From positions 4,588,001 to 4,652,000 of the forward strand of contig NZ_CP067041.1 in assembly GCF_016599855.1 (NCBI RefSeq): a stretch of 64,000 nucleotides of DNA, read 5' to 3'. How positions within the stretch are numbered: the first letter of the stretch is position 1; each line of letters begins with the position of its first letter. The notes below the pieces were generated by a model that was not told the DNA's origin, did no database searches, and worked only from the letters and a program-made list of their open reading frames with translations. This DNA is from Bradyrhizobium diazoefficiens (GTDB lineage: Bacteria; Pseudomonadota; Alphaproteobacteria; Rhizobiales; Xanthobacteraceae). The position numbers and the translations under genes are program-made. Positions 8,268 to 16,433 of the stretch are shown here, piece after piece.

Positions 8268-8969
8268 TCAGGCGAGCTTCTTGACTTCCGGTCCGGCGGG
8301 CTGATGCATCGCCGCATGCGCATCATCCGCGATCCACGGCTGCTGGTTGACCATCGGCAGGCGCCAGACCGTACGCTCGGGACTGGCGAAATAATCGAGC
8401 CGCGTTACCGACACGTTGTCGATATCGAACGCGAGCCCCTGCTCCGGCAAGTCGCCGAGCGCGAGCCCGACCGCTGCCTTGATGGTGCCGCCATGGGCGA
8501 CCGCGATCACGTCCTGGCCTGCGGCCTCGACATTGATCCGCTCGATGGTGCGGCGCGTGCGGTTGTAGAGGTCCATAAAGCTCTCGCCGCCGGGTGCGGG
8601 CTCGTTGATGTCGGCGAACCAGCTCGTGCCGACGGGGCGGCTTGCGACGAACTCGGCGCGGTTCATGCCCTGCCAGCGGCCGAGATTTTGCTCGGCGAGA
8701 TCCGCTTCCCATTTCATCGATGCAGGCTTCCGGTAGCCCGCCGCCCAGATCGCTTCCGCGGTCTGGTGCGTGCGCATCAGATTGCTCGAATACCAGACTG
8801 CGTTGCGTGGCAGCACCTTGGCAACAGCATTGAAGACGTAAGTGTCGCTCGTATCACAGGCGATATCGCTCTGCCCGTAGATGTTGCCGCCGTCGTTGCG
8901 CACCGGCGCGTGGCGGACCCACCACCAGCGTGTCGTGACCACATTGGGCTTGCCGGACCCGGACATCAT
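8268..8969 (-). CDS. Histidine phosphatase family protein
   Basis: 233 residues from ATG at 8969 (or 232 from the adjacent ATG at 8966); AAGGG lies just upstream. WWWVRHAPV contains the RHG-type motif (RHA) with the catalytic His, and VIAVAHGGTIKAAV carries the second His. This is the phosphoglycerate mutase / alpha-ribazole phosphatase superfamily. Transcribed divergently from the second SDR gene across a 135-bp interval. Substrate unknown. Confidence 0.8.
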   Translation of the reverse strand: MMSGSGKPNVVTTRWWWVRHAPVRNDGGNIYGQSDIACDTSDTYVFNAVAKVLPRNAVWYSSNLMRTHQTAEAIWAAGYRKPASMKWEADLAEQNLGRWQGMNRAEFVASRPVGTSWFADINEPAPGGESFMDLYNRTRRTIERINVEAAGQDVIAVAHGGTIKAAVGLALGDLPEQGLAFDIDNVSVTRLDYFASPERTVWRLPMVNQQPWIADDAHAAMHQPAGPEVKKLA

Positions 8970-9036
8970 CGAAACCCTTCCATCCCGTGTGATGTCGCTG
9001 TACGTCAGGTGCGAACGTGTCTCAAGACACTTTGCC

Positions 9037-9059
9037 GTTTGAAATTCTGTTTGAAATTC
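9037..9059. promoter_or_regulatory. Tandem GTTTGAAATTC repeats in the divergent promoter
   Basis: GTTTGAAATTC at 9037-9047 and again at 9049-9059 (12-base period) between the phosphatase and SDR genes. The motif resembles the TTTGAA half-sites at the tetR promoter. Candidate operator. Confidence 0.4.
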
Positions 9060-9103
9060 CGTCGCACGGCAAGCGTCGCGGAGCAAACCAAAGGGAGAAA
9101 CGC

Positions 9104-9889
9104 ATGGGCCGTCTGCAAGGCAAATCCGTCATCATCACCGGCGCCGGCAGCGGCATCGGCCGCGCGGCTTCGCTGCTGTTCACCAGGGAAGGCGCCAAAC
9201 TGATCGCGGTCGATCGCACCGAGGCGGTGAAGGAAACCGTCGACGAGGTGAAGAAGGCCGGCGGTGTCGCGGAGGCGATGATCGCCGATGCCGGCTCCGA
9301 GAAGGAGGTCATCGCCGTCATCGACAAAGCAGTGAAGACGCACGGCCGGCTCGACGTTATCTGGGCCAATGCGGGCGTTTCCGGCGGTCTCGTTCCGCTC
9401 GGCGAGCAAACCGTGGAACATTGGCAGGAAGTGCTGCGCGTCAATCTGATCGGACCGTTCCTCGCAGTGAAATACGCGATGCCGCACATGGTGAAGCAGC
9501 AGTCCGGCGCGATCGTGCTGACGGCATCGGTCGCCGGCCTCAAGGCCGGCGCCAGCGGACATCCCTATGCAGCGAGCAAGGCCGGCGTGATCTCCCTGGT
9601 GCAGACCACCGCCTATTCGCTCACCGGCACCGGCGTGCGCATCAACGCTGTCTGCCCGGGCTTGATCGAAACAGGCATGACCAAGCCGATCTTCGACCGC
9701 GCCAAGGAACGCGGCACCCAAGACAAGATCGGCCAGCTCAATCCGCTCAAGCGTCCAGGCCAGCCGCACGAGCTCGCGGCGATGGGATTATTTTTGGCGA
9801 GCGACGAAGCGTCGTACGTGAATGGTCAGGCGTTCCCGGTCGATGGCGGCCTGACGGCGTCGATGCCGTATACGGGGAAGCCGGTTTAG
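9104..9889 (+). CDS. SDR-family oxidoreductase
   Basis: 261 residues. TGAGSGIG near residues 13-20, NAGV, Ser in TASVAG and YAASKAG mark a classical SDR; the C-terminal NGQAFPVDGG segment fits. The start at 9104 is preceded by AAGGGAG at 9091-9097; a longer open frame reaches 9017 but without a ribosome site. Oxidation of a hydroxylated substrate with NAD(P) is expected; the substrate is unknown. Confidence 0.85.
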   Translation: MGRLQGKSVIITGAGSGIGRAASLLFTREGAKLIAVDRTEAVKETVDEVKKAGGVAEAMIADAGSEKEVIAVIDKAVKTHGRLDVIWANAGVSGGLVPLGEQTVEHWQEVLRVNLIGPFLAVKYAMPHMVKQQSGAIVLTASVAGLKAGASGHPYAASKAGVISLVQTTAYSLTGTGVRINAVCPGLIETGMTKPIFDRAKERGTQDKIGQLNPLKRPGQPHELAAMGLFLASDEASYVNGQAFPVDGGLTASMPYTGKPV

Positions 9890-9899
9890 CAGCGCTCTC

Positions 9900-10036
9900 T
9901 CGCGTCCCGGACGCGCTGCAGCGCGTAGCGTTGCTGCGCAGAGCCGGGACCCAGCAGGCTGCGCGCTTGCTGATGCATGGGCCCCGGCTCTGCAGCGCGT
10001 CACTTCGTGCTGCACAGCGTCCGGGGCACGAGACCA
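9900..10036. repeat. GC-rich palindromic repeat, second locus
   Basis: Two inverted units of the family described at 7297: GTCCCGGACGCGCTGCAGCG in one direction and its counterpart CGTCCGGGGCACGAGA at the other end. Confidence 0.7.
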
Positions 10037-10347
10037 TTGTTCAAAGAGGACATAAGTGAGCATCCTCGCGACTCCTCGCCCGATGTGCGCGCCCGGTTGG
10101 GCCACATGCATCACCGCAAGACTTGGCGCACAGGCTCCGGGCGCCAGGACCACACGATTTTGCCATACGCCGATCACACCGGTCGTATGCGATTTCCGAA
10201 ATTCGGTAAAGTGGAATATTTTTGGCAGCGCGGATTGATCGAGGGTTTGGGTGTTTCGCCCGCCGGCCAGCGCAAGGTGTTGATTTGCCCGACCCGCTCC
10301 TTCGCTGGTATGGTTCATGCAGGCCCCGCAGAGCCGTCCTCCATCTC
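10037..10347. other. Interval without a supported gene
   Basis: About 310 bases between the repeat and argE. A short open frame on the plus strand encodes an MRFPKFGKVEYFW-like stretch but has no ribosome site and no recognised family. Nothing else seen. Confidence 0.3.
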
Positions 10348-11538
10348 ATGAACGAGACAATGCCAAGCCAAAGACCCGACCGGATTCGCACCCTCCTCGC
10401 CGACCTCGTCAGCTTCGACACGATCAGCGACCGCACCAATCTGCCCCTGATCGCGCATATCGAAAGCTACCTCGCCTCGTTCGGCGTCAAGAGCGAGCAC
10501 ACTATCGACGAGACCGGGCAGAAGGCCTCGCTCTGGGTCACGATTGGGCCGGAGGACCGGCCAGGCCTGGTGCTATCAGGGCATACCGACGTCGTGCCGG
10601 TCGTGGGCCAGGACTGGAGCCATGATCCGTTCAAGCTGATCGAGCGCGACGGCAAGCTCTACGGCCGCGGCACCACCGACATGAAGGGTTTTGTCGCGGT
10701 GTGCCTCGCCATGGTGCCGGAGATGCTGGAGGCGAAGCTCACCACGCCGATCCATCTCGCGATCTCCTATGACGAGGAGATCGGCTGCGTCGGCGTGCGG
10801 CCGATGCTGCGCGAGGTGGCAAAGAAACGGATAAAACCGCTCGGCGCCTTCATCGGCGAGCCGACCGAGATGAAGGTCATCATCGGTCACAAGGGCAAGC
10901 ATGGCGTCCGCGCGACCTTTAGGGGGCTCGCCCGTCATTCCTCGATCGCGCCTGACGGCGTCAATGCGATCGAATATGCCGCCGTGCTGATCGTCGAGAT
11001 CCGCCGCCGTGCCGTGAAGCTCGCAAGCGAAGCCGAGCGCGGCGGTCTCTATGACGTCCCGCACTCGACACTGCTGACTAGCATCGTGCATGGCGGTGCT
11101 GCGCTGAACATCGTGCCGGATAGCTGCACCGTCGATTTCGAGTGCCGGGGTATCGGCATCACCGAATCGCGCGAGGTGACGGATGCGATCATTGCCTGGG
11201 CCAAAGCCGAGATCGAGCCCGCGATGAAGGCAAGGCATCCCGAGTGCGGCATCGATTTCGAGGAAATCCTTGACTATCCCGCGCTCGATACCAAAGCCGA
11301 TGCTGCCATCGTCACGCTCGCCAAGAGCCTTGCGGGACGAAACGACCACGCCAAGGTCGCCTTCGGCACCGAAGCGAGTTTGTTTGCCAGCATGGCCGAC
11401 ATCCCCTCGGTGGTGATCGGCCCCGGATCGATCGCGCAGGCGCATACGCCGGATGAGTTCATCGCGATGGCAGAGTTGGAGAAGTGCGCGGGGTTCGTGG
11501 AGAGGCTGATCGCGCATTGCGCGAAGCCGGAGCCGTAG
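10348..11538 (+). CDS. argE: ArgE-type acetylornithine deacetylase (M20 peptidase)
   Basis: 396 residues from ATG at 10348 (a second ATG four codons in is possible). LSGHTDVVPV holds the first metal His and the assisting Asp, GRGTTDMKGF the bridging Asp, and SYDEEIGCVG the catalytic Glu followed by the metal Glu, as in M20 family deacetylases. FGTEASLF is the ArgE-typical C-terminal motif. It would cleave N-acetylornithine in arginine biosynthesis, or a related acylated amino acid; cytoplasmic. Flanked on both sides by palindromic repeats. Confidence 0.85.
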   Translation: MNETMPSQRPDRIRTLLADLVSFDTISDRTNLPLIAHIESYLASFGVKSEHTIDETGQKASLWVTIGPEDRPGLVLSGHTDVVPVVGQDWSHDPFKLIERDGKLYGRGTTDMKGFVAVCLAMVPEMLEAKLTTPIHLAISYDEEIGCVGVRPMLREVAKKRIKPLGAFIGEPTEMKVIIGHKGKHGVRATFRGLARHSSIAPDGVNAIEYAAVLIVEIRRRAVKLASEAERGGLYDVPHSTLLTSIVHGGAALNIVPDSCTVDFECRGIGITESREVTDAIIAWAKAEIEPAMKARHPECGIDFEEILDYPALDTKADAAIVTLAKSLAGRNDHAKVAFGTEASLFASMADIPSVVIGPGSIAQAHTPDEFIAMAELEKCAGFVERLIAHCAKPEP

Positions 11539-11559
11539 GCCGCGCGCCAGCCAAGTGAT

Positions 11560-11725
11560 TCGGTCCCGGCTCTGCGCAGCAGCGTTGCACGCTGCAGCGC
11601 GTCCGGGCCACGAGAGCATCCTCGTTCCGACCTACGACAAGGCAAATATAGACATCGCAAAATCCCGTCTCGTGTCCCGGACGCGGTGCGGCACGAAGTG
11701 ACGCGCCGCAGAGCCGGGACCCAGA
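11560..11725. repeat. GC-rich palindromic repeat, third locus
   Basis: Two units of the same family (11560-11617 reading GTCCCGGCTCTGCGCAGC, and 11668-11725 reading GTCCCGGACGCGGTGCGGCA) separated by about 50 bases of A/T-richer sequence. Confidence 0.7.
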
Positions 11726-11793
11726 GCGCTTGGCGACACTGCTCAATTGTGCAATCTTAAGTTGAGATGATCGTAAGCGTTGGTTGCACAGCC

Positions 11794-12090
11794 ATGCCCT
11801 TCTTTGTCTACATCCTCGCGAGCAAACGAAATGCCACTCTTTACATCGGGGTGACGAAGGACATCGTTCGCCGGATAAGCGAACACAAAGCGAAGCTCAT
11901 ACCCGGGTTCACGCGGCAATATGACGTGACTCTGCTGGTGTATTTCGAGACCTTCGAGTCCGTTCTGGAGGCGCGCGCTCGCGAGCATTCGCTGAAACGT
12001 TGGCGACGCGCGTGGAAGCTCAAGCTGATCGAGGACCTCAATCCGGGTTGGCGCGATCTTACGGATGAACTAAATACCCTGGCGACATGA
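11794..12090 (+). CDS. GIY-YIG nuclease-domain protein
   Basis: 98 residues from ATG at 11794 (an upstream ATG at 11767 gives nine more). VYILASKRNATLYIGVTKDI contains the paired motif of the small GIY-YIG family (YIL and YIG), with the catalytic Arg in RRISEHK. These 95-100-residue single-domain proteins are common beside repetitive DNA in rhizobia. Set between two copies of the palindromic repeat. Role unknown; nuclease activity is inferred from the family. Confidence 0.8.
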   Translation: MPFFVYILASKRNATLYIGVTKDIVRRISEHKAKLIPGFTRQYDVTLLVYFETFESVLEARAREHSLKRWRRAWKLKLIEDLNPGWRDLTDELNTLAT

Positions 12091-12148
12091 CTGGGTCCCG
12101 GCTCTGCGGAGCATCACTTCGTGCTGCACCGCGTCCGGGACACCAGAG
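12089..12148. repeat. GC-rich palindromic repeat, fourth locus
   Basis: Single unit GGGTCCCGGCTCTGCGGAGC through CCGCGTCCGGGACACCAGAG, starting within the stop of the GIY-YIG gene. Confidence 0.7.
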
Positions 12149-12196
12149 CGGCACGCCAAGAAAAAGCGCAACCCGCCAGCCGCGCCCTTGTCTCTC

Positions 12197-13255
12197 CTAC
12201 ACCGCGCCCGCCTTCTGCGCGTATTCCCACGACGCCTTTGACAGCGGCACGGTGCGCTTGGCGGATTCCAGCGCTTTGGCATTGGCGGCGGTGCCGTCGC
12301 GGACGCGGCCAGCGATGCCTTGGGTGATGCCGGCGAGGCGGAACAGATTGTAGGCAAAATACCAGTTGAGATCAGGCACCGTCATCCTGGTGACGTTGCA
12401 ATAGATCTGCGCAGCCTCCTCCACGCTCGGGATGTTAAGCGCCTTGAGGTCGGCGCCATGCAGGCCCGGCATGACCCACTGCATCAACAGATAGGTGAAG
12501 TCTGCCATGGGATCGCCGAGCGTCGAGAGCTCCCAATCCAGCACGGCCTGCACGCGTGGTTCTGTCGCGTGGAAAATCATGTTGTCGAGGCGGTAGTCGC
12601 CGTGGACGATCGAGACGCGCGCCTGCTCCGGCACCGTCTTCGGCAGCCATTCGGCGACTTTCTCGAACTCCGGAATGTGCTGGGTCTCGGACGCGCGATA
12701 CTGCTTGGTCCAGCGATCGATCTGGCGCGCGAAATAATTGCCCGGCTTGCCGAAATCACTGAGGCCGATCGCGACGGGATCGTACATGTGGAGTTTTGCC
12801 AGCGTCTCGATCTTGCTGGTGAATATCTTTCGGCGCGCGTCGTTGTCCTGGCTCGGCAGGGTCGGATCCCAGAACACGCGGCCCTCCTCCATCGACATGA
12901 TGTAGAAGGCGGCGCCGATGATGCTGTCGTCCTGGCACAGCGCATAGGCATGCGCGACCGGAAAGCCCTGCTTTCCAAGGGCTGCGATGACGCGATATTC
13001 GCGATCGACCGCATGCGCCGACGGCAGCAATTTGCCGAACGGCTTTCTGCGCATCACGTAAGAGCGCTTCGGCGTGTTGAGCCGGTAGGTCGGGTTGGAC
13101 TGGCCGCCCTTGAACTGAAGGACAATGAGCGGGCCTTCAAAGCCTTCGACGTTGTCGCGCATCCAGGCCTCGAGCCGCAGCTCGTCGAAGCGATGCCGCT
13201 CCTCGACCGGCTTGGTGCCCGAGAACTCTTCGTCTTTCCTGACGCCGTCAGCCAC
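12197..13255 (-). CDS. Phosphotransferase family protein (APH/ACAD10-like)
   Basis: 352 residues. The GTG at 13255 is chosen because AGGGAG lies 7 bases upstream. VHGDYRLDNMIFH is the HxDxxxxN catalytic loop of aminoglycoside-phosphotransferase-like kinases and VLDWELSTLGDP the metal-binding D segment. This subgroup (ACAD10/11-like) sits beside acyl-CoA dehydrogenases and phosphorylates 4-hydroxyacyl-CoA in characterised mammalian homologues. The next gene upstream on the same strand is an acyl-CoA dehydrogenase, so joint action on hydroxylated fatty acyl-CoA is likely by inference. Confidence 0.8.
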   Translation of the reverse strand: MADGVRKDEEFSGTKPVEERHRFDELRLEAWMRDNVEGFEGPLIVLQFKGGQSNPTYRLNTPKRSYVMRRKPFGKLLPSAHAVDREYRVIAALGKQGFPVAHAYALCQDDSIIGAAFYIMSMEEGRVFWDPTLPSQDNDARRKIFTSKIETLAKLHMYDPVAIGLSDFGKPGNYFARQIDRWTKQYRASETQHIPEFEKVAEWLPKTVPEQARVSIVHGDYRLDNMIFHATEPRVQAVLDWELSTLGDPMADFTYLLMQWVMPGLHGADLKALNIPSVEEAAQIYCNVTRMTVPDLNWYFAYNLFRLAGITQGIAGRVRDGTAANAKALESAKRTVPLSKASWEYAQKAGAV

Positions 13256-13282
13256 GGTGACGCTCCCTCTTTTCTCATTGCC

Positions 13283-13372
13283 CGTCATTCCGGGGCTCGC
13301 ACAGCGAGAACCCGGAATCTCGAGATTCCGGGTCTGGTCCTTCGGACCATCCCGGAATGACGGCAGTGAGAG
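13283..13372. repeat. Second palindromic repeat family (CGTCATTCCGGG)
   Basis: CCGTCATTCCGGGG at 13284 is matched by CCCGGAATGACGG at about 13352-13364, and an inner hairpin GGAATCTCGAGATTCC is near 13316. The whole 90 bases can fold into a cruciform. Lies between the phosphotransferase and acyl-CoA dehydrogenase genes, which are read in the same direction, so it might attenuate or stabilise the transcript. Confidence 0.6.
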
Positions 13373-13395
13373 CGCTGCAGGCGCTCTCTACCGGT

Positions 13396-14631
13396 TTAAT
13401 GCTTGGGAGAATTGGCATACTTCCGAACTTCGAGCCTTGCAATGGCGCGATTGTGCACCTCGTCTGGACCGTCGGCGAGCCGCAGCGTGCGGATGTGGGC
13501 GTAGTCCTTGGCAAGGCCCGCTTCATCCGAGACACCGGCACCGCCAAAGGCCTGGATCGCCTCGTCGATGATCTTCAGCGCCATGTTGGGCGCTGCGACC
13601 TTGATCATCGCGATCTCGGCCTGCGCGGTCTTGTTGCCGACCTTGTCCATCATGTCGGCGGCCTTGAGACAAAGCAGCCGCGTCATCTCGATGTTGGTGC
13701 GGGCCTCGCCAATGCGCTGCTCCCACACCGAATGTTCGACGATCCTCTTGCCGAAGGCGGTGCGCGAGGAAAGCCGCTTCACCATCTTCTCCAGCGCTTC
13801 CTCCGCCTTGCCGATGGTGCGCATGCAGTGATGGATGCGGCCCGGTCCAAGACGGCCTTGCGCGATCTCGAAGCCGCGGCCTTCGCCGAGCAGGATGTTC
13901 TCCTTCGGCACGCGCACGTTCTCGAGCAGCACCTGGGCGTGGCCGTGCGGCGCGTCGTCGAAGCCGAACACCGGCAGCATCTTCTCCACCTTGACGCCTG
14001 GCGTGTCGAGCGGAACCAGAATCTGCGACTGCTGCTGATGCTTGGCGGCGTTGAAATCGGTCTTGCCCATCAGGATCGCGATCTTGCAGCGGGGATCACC
14101 GACGCCGGACGACCACCATTTGCGGCCGTTGATGACGTAGTGGTCGCCATCCTTCTCGATGCGGGTCTCGATGTTGGTCGCGTCGGAGGAAGCCACCGCC
14201 GGTTCTGTCATCAGGAAGGCGGAGCGGATCTCGCCGTCCATCAGCGGTCGCAGCCATTTGCGCTTCTGCTCCTTGGTGCCGTAGCGGATGAACACTTCCA
14301 TGTTGCCGGTGTCGGGCGCGGAACAGTTGAACACTTCGGAAGCCCAGGTGATACGGCCCATCTCTTCCGAGAGCAGCGCGTATTCGAGATTGGTCAATCC
14401 CGCGCCGCGGAATTCATCGTCCTCATGCTCGCTCGGCGGCATGAACATGTTCCAGAGACCTTCGGCCTTTGCCTTCTTCTTGAGGTCTTCCAGGATCGGG
14501 ATCACTTTCCAGCGTTCGCCGCTGTGATCCTGCTCATTATAGATCGGCACCGCCGGACGCACATGCTTGGCCATGAAGGACTGCACGCGGTCGAGCCATT
14601 CCTTCTGCTTGGGCGACATATCGAAGTCCAT
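13396..14631 (-). CDS. Acyl-CoA dehydrogenase
   Basis: 411 residues starting [16 protein letters not shown] with GAGGAG about 7 bases upstream. [15 protein letters not shown] is the flavin/substrate-binding motif, [10 protein letters not shown] the second signature and the C-terminal [20 protein letters not shown] the FAD-binding end. FAD-dependent alpha,beta-dehydrogenation of an acyl-CoA in the cytoplasm. Divergent from a TetR regulator that probably controls it. Confidence 0.85.
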   Translation of the reverse strand: MDFDMSPKQKEWLDRVQSFMAKHVRPAVPIYNEQDHSGERWKVIPILEDLKKKAKAEGLWNMFMPPSEHEDDEFRGAGLTNLEYALLSEEMGRITWASEVFNCSAPDTGNMEVFIRYGTKEQKRKWLRPLMDGEIRSAFLMTEPAVASSDATNIETRIEKDGDHYVINGRKWWSSGVGDPRCKIAILMGKTDFNAAKHQQQSQILVPLDTPGVKVEKMLPVFGFDDAPHGHAQVLLENVRVPKENILLGEGRGFEIAQGRLGPGRIHHCMRTIGKAEEALEKMVKRLSSRTAFGKRIVEHSVWEQRIGEARTNIEMTRLLCLKAADMMDKVGNKTAQAEIAMIKVAAPNMALKIIDEAIQAFGGAGVSDEAGLAKDYAHIRTLRLADGPDEVHNRAIARLEVRKYANSPKH

Positions 14632-14769
14632 GGGACGCTCCTCGTCTCTCTCTTTGCGATCTCGTTTTGCGCCGGACTGTCCGCCCGCATTCTGCGGCCC
14701 GCAAGCACGAATGCGTCTTAGCGAGCTTTCGGAACCGGTTCGCGCGTTGCGAACGAGTCTCGATTGCGA

Positions 14770-14821
14770 TTGACTTTGTCCGGCCTTCAAACGATAGTTT
14801 CATACAAGTGTTTGAATTGCA
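14770..14821 (+). promoter_or_regulatory. Candidate tetR promoter with overlapping inverted repeat
   Basis: TTGACT (14770-14775), 17 bases, GATAGT (14793-14798) is a fair sigma-70 arrangement. An inverted repeat TTCAAAC (14786-14792) and GTTTGAA (14810-14816), 17 bases apart, brackets the -10 and could be the TetR operator for the divergent genes. Confidence 0.45.
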
Positions 14822-14843
14822 ACTCCCTCCCCTGAGGGCATCC

Positions 14844-15506
14844 ATGGCCAGCGATCATACGAGGTCTGCCATTCTCGCCGCCGCCGAACGGCTTTATGCC
14901 GATCGCGGCTTTGGCGACGTCACGCTGCGCGACATCGTCGCGGCCGCCAATGTCAACCTGGCCGCGGTGAACTATCATTTCGGCTCGAAGGACGAGCTGA
15001 TCGCGGAATTATTCGTCACCCGTTCGATCGCGACCAACCGCGAGCGCCTGCGTGAGTTGAAGGCGGCCGAGGAAGAAGGCGGCGGCAGCGCGCCGATCGA
15101 GGTGATCTTGCGGGCGTTGGTCGGCCCGACCCTGCGCGGCTGCCTGGGCCCCGAGAACCAGCGCTCCACCGCGGCGCGCTTCATGATCCGCGCCTCGATC
15201 GAATCCGTGCCGCCGATCCGCCGCATCAAGAATCGCGAGATCGACCATTTGCGCAAATTCGCCGGCGCCATGCGCCGGGCCCTGCCCGACCGCAGCGATG
15301 TCGATATCTATTGGGGCCTGAATTTCGCGCTCGCCATGGCGCACCACACCATCCGCGAGAGCGAGCGCCTGACAAAGCTGTCGGAAGGCCAATGCGACCT
15401 CGACGACGTCGAGGACGTGGTCGCGCGCGTCGTCAGCGTCGCGACGATGGCGCTGACGGCGGAACGGACGGAGGCGAAGGTGCCGTCAAAGGTTGCAGCG
15501 CGCTAG
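14844..15506 (+). CDS. TetR family transcriptional regulator
   Basis: 220 residues. Residues 5-50 (TRSAILAAAERLYADRGFGD, then TLRDIVAAANVNLAAVNYHF) form the TetR helix-turn-helix ending in the usual YHFGSKDEL. The C-terminal domain is of the type seen in regulators of acyl-CoA metabolism. Divergent from the acyl-CoA dehydrogenase gene. GAGGGCATCC precedes the ATG at 14844. The ligand may be an acyl-CoA; inferred from context. Confidence 0.85.
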   Translation: MASDHTRSAILAAAERLYADRGFGDVTLRDIVAAANVNLAAVNYHFGSKDELIAELFVTRSIATNRERLRELKAAEEEGGGSAPIEVILRALVGPTLRGCLGPENQRSTAARFMIRASIESVPPIRRIKNREIDHLRKFAGAMRRALPDRSDVDIYWGLNFALAMAHHTIRESERLTKLSEGQCDLDDVEDVVARVVSVATMALTAERTEAKVPSKVAAR

Positions 15507-15510
15507 CGCG

Positions 15511-15903
15511 TCACATCATCGCGATGCAGTCGATCTCGACGTCGAACGGGCCGAACCATTCCGGTGTGCAAACGAAAATCCGCGCCGGCGGATCGACAGG
15601 GAAATAGCGGGCGTAGACCGCGTTGAACGCGGCGAAGTGGTTTGTCGAGGTGCAGTAGATGTTGCACTTCATGACATTGTCGAGTGAGGCGCCGGCCGTC
15701 TTCAGGCAGAGCTTCATCTGCTCCATGATGATCTCGCTCTGCCGCTCGATCGGCATCCCGCCAATCTCGCCCGTCTCCGGGTCGAATGGCGGCAAGCCGG
15801 CAACGAAGATCATGTTGCCGGCGCGCGTCACCGGCGAGGTCGGCGCCTTGACGCGGTCGAGAAAGGACGAGATCGGTTCGACGCGGAGCGCTTCGCGTTT
15901 CAT
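15511..15903 (-). CDS. RidA family protein
   Basis: 130 residues. AGNMIFVAGLPPFDPETGEI, then QMKLCLKTAGASLDNVMKCN and the C-terminal FDVEIDCIAMM match the RidA/YjgF fold. RidA proteins deaminate reactive enamine/imine intermediates; some paralogues lack that activity. AAGGTGG precedes the start at 15903. Convergent with tetR, the two stops being only a few bases apart. Confidence 0.85.
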   Translation of the reverse strand: MKREALRVEPISSFLDRVKAPTSPVTRAGNMIFVAGLPPFDPETGEIGGMPIERQSEIIMEQMKLCLKTAGASLDNVMKCNIYCTSTNHFAAFNAVYARYFPVDPPARIFVCTPEWFGPFDVEIDCIAMM

Positions 15904-15993
15904 AGGCCACCTTCGGTTCAAGCAAGATTGAGGCCGGACTACATTATCTTGTAGCCGGCATGTTTCGCTTCTGATCGAAGTGTGGCTGCGAGC

Positions 15994-16209
15994 TTAAGCC
16001 CGCTGCGGCATCTCCTCGGCCTCTTCCTTGGCGAGCAACAGCAGCATCTCGATCCCCATCTCGCCTTCCTGCGGCGAGCGGATGAACTTGATTTCTTCGG
16101 AACTTTGCCGCAACGCGGCAATGATGGCGACAGCCTGATTGGCCGTTGCAGCCTCGGTCGCCAGAACTGCCTTCTGGTTCTTGGCCTGGAACCCGATCGT
16201 GTAGGACAT
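15994..16209 (-). CDS. Small hypothetical protein
   Basis: 71 residues beginning MSYTIGFQAKNQKAVLATEA with GGGAGGG about 7 bases before the ATG at 16209. Sequence alternates a short strand, a helix (ANQAVAIIAALRQSS) and a Glu-rich C-terminal helix. No family recognised, but the ribosome site and codon use support a gene. Confidence 0.6.
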   Translation of the reverse strand: MSYTIGFQAKNQKAVLATEAATANQAVAIIAALRQSSEEIKFIRSPQEGEMGIEMLLLLAKEEAEEMPQRA

Positions 16210-16433
16210 TCGCTTCCCTCCCGAACTCAAGTGGAGAGATCGAATCAGAGTCGCGCGCGAAGCGAAAGCCTGTGCGACTACGGACCGGGATTATCTGGGG
16301 ATTGCGCGCAAGGCCCGCACAAGGCCGCGCGAGCGCCATGCTTCCGTCACCAGCCTATGGGCTGTACGCCGACTGCTCGGGCCTTGTGGGGTGGCCCGCT
16401 TGCGACGCGAGGCGAGACGACGCGACGACCAAG

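Noticed and set aside
7656-9203. 515-residue plus-strand frame across the SDR and phosphatase genes
   Set aside because: Antisense to two recognised genes and overlapping a third; no ribosome site.
13357-14721. 454-residue open frame opposite the acyl-CoA dehydrogenase
   Set aside because: Shadow of a well-supported gene on the other strand; His/Asp/Arg-rich with no family pattern.
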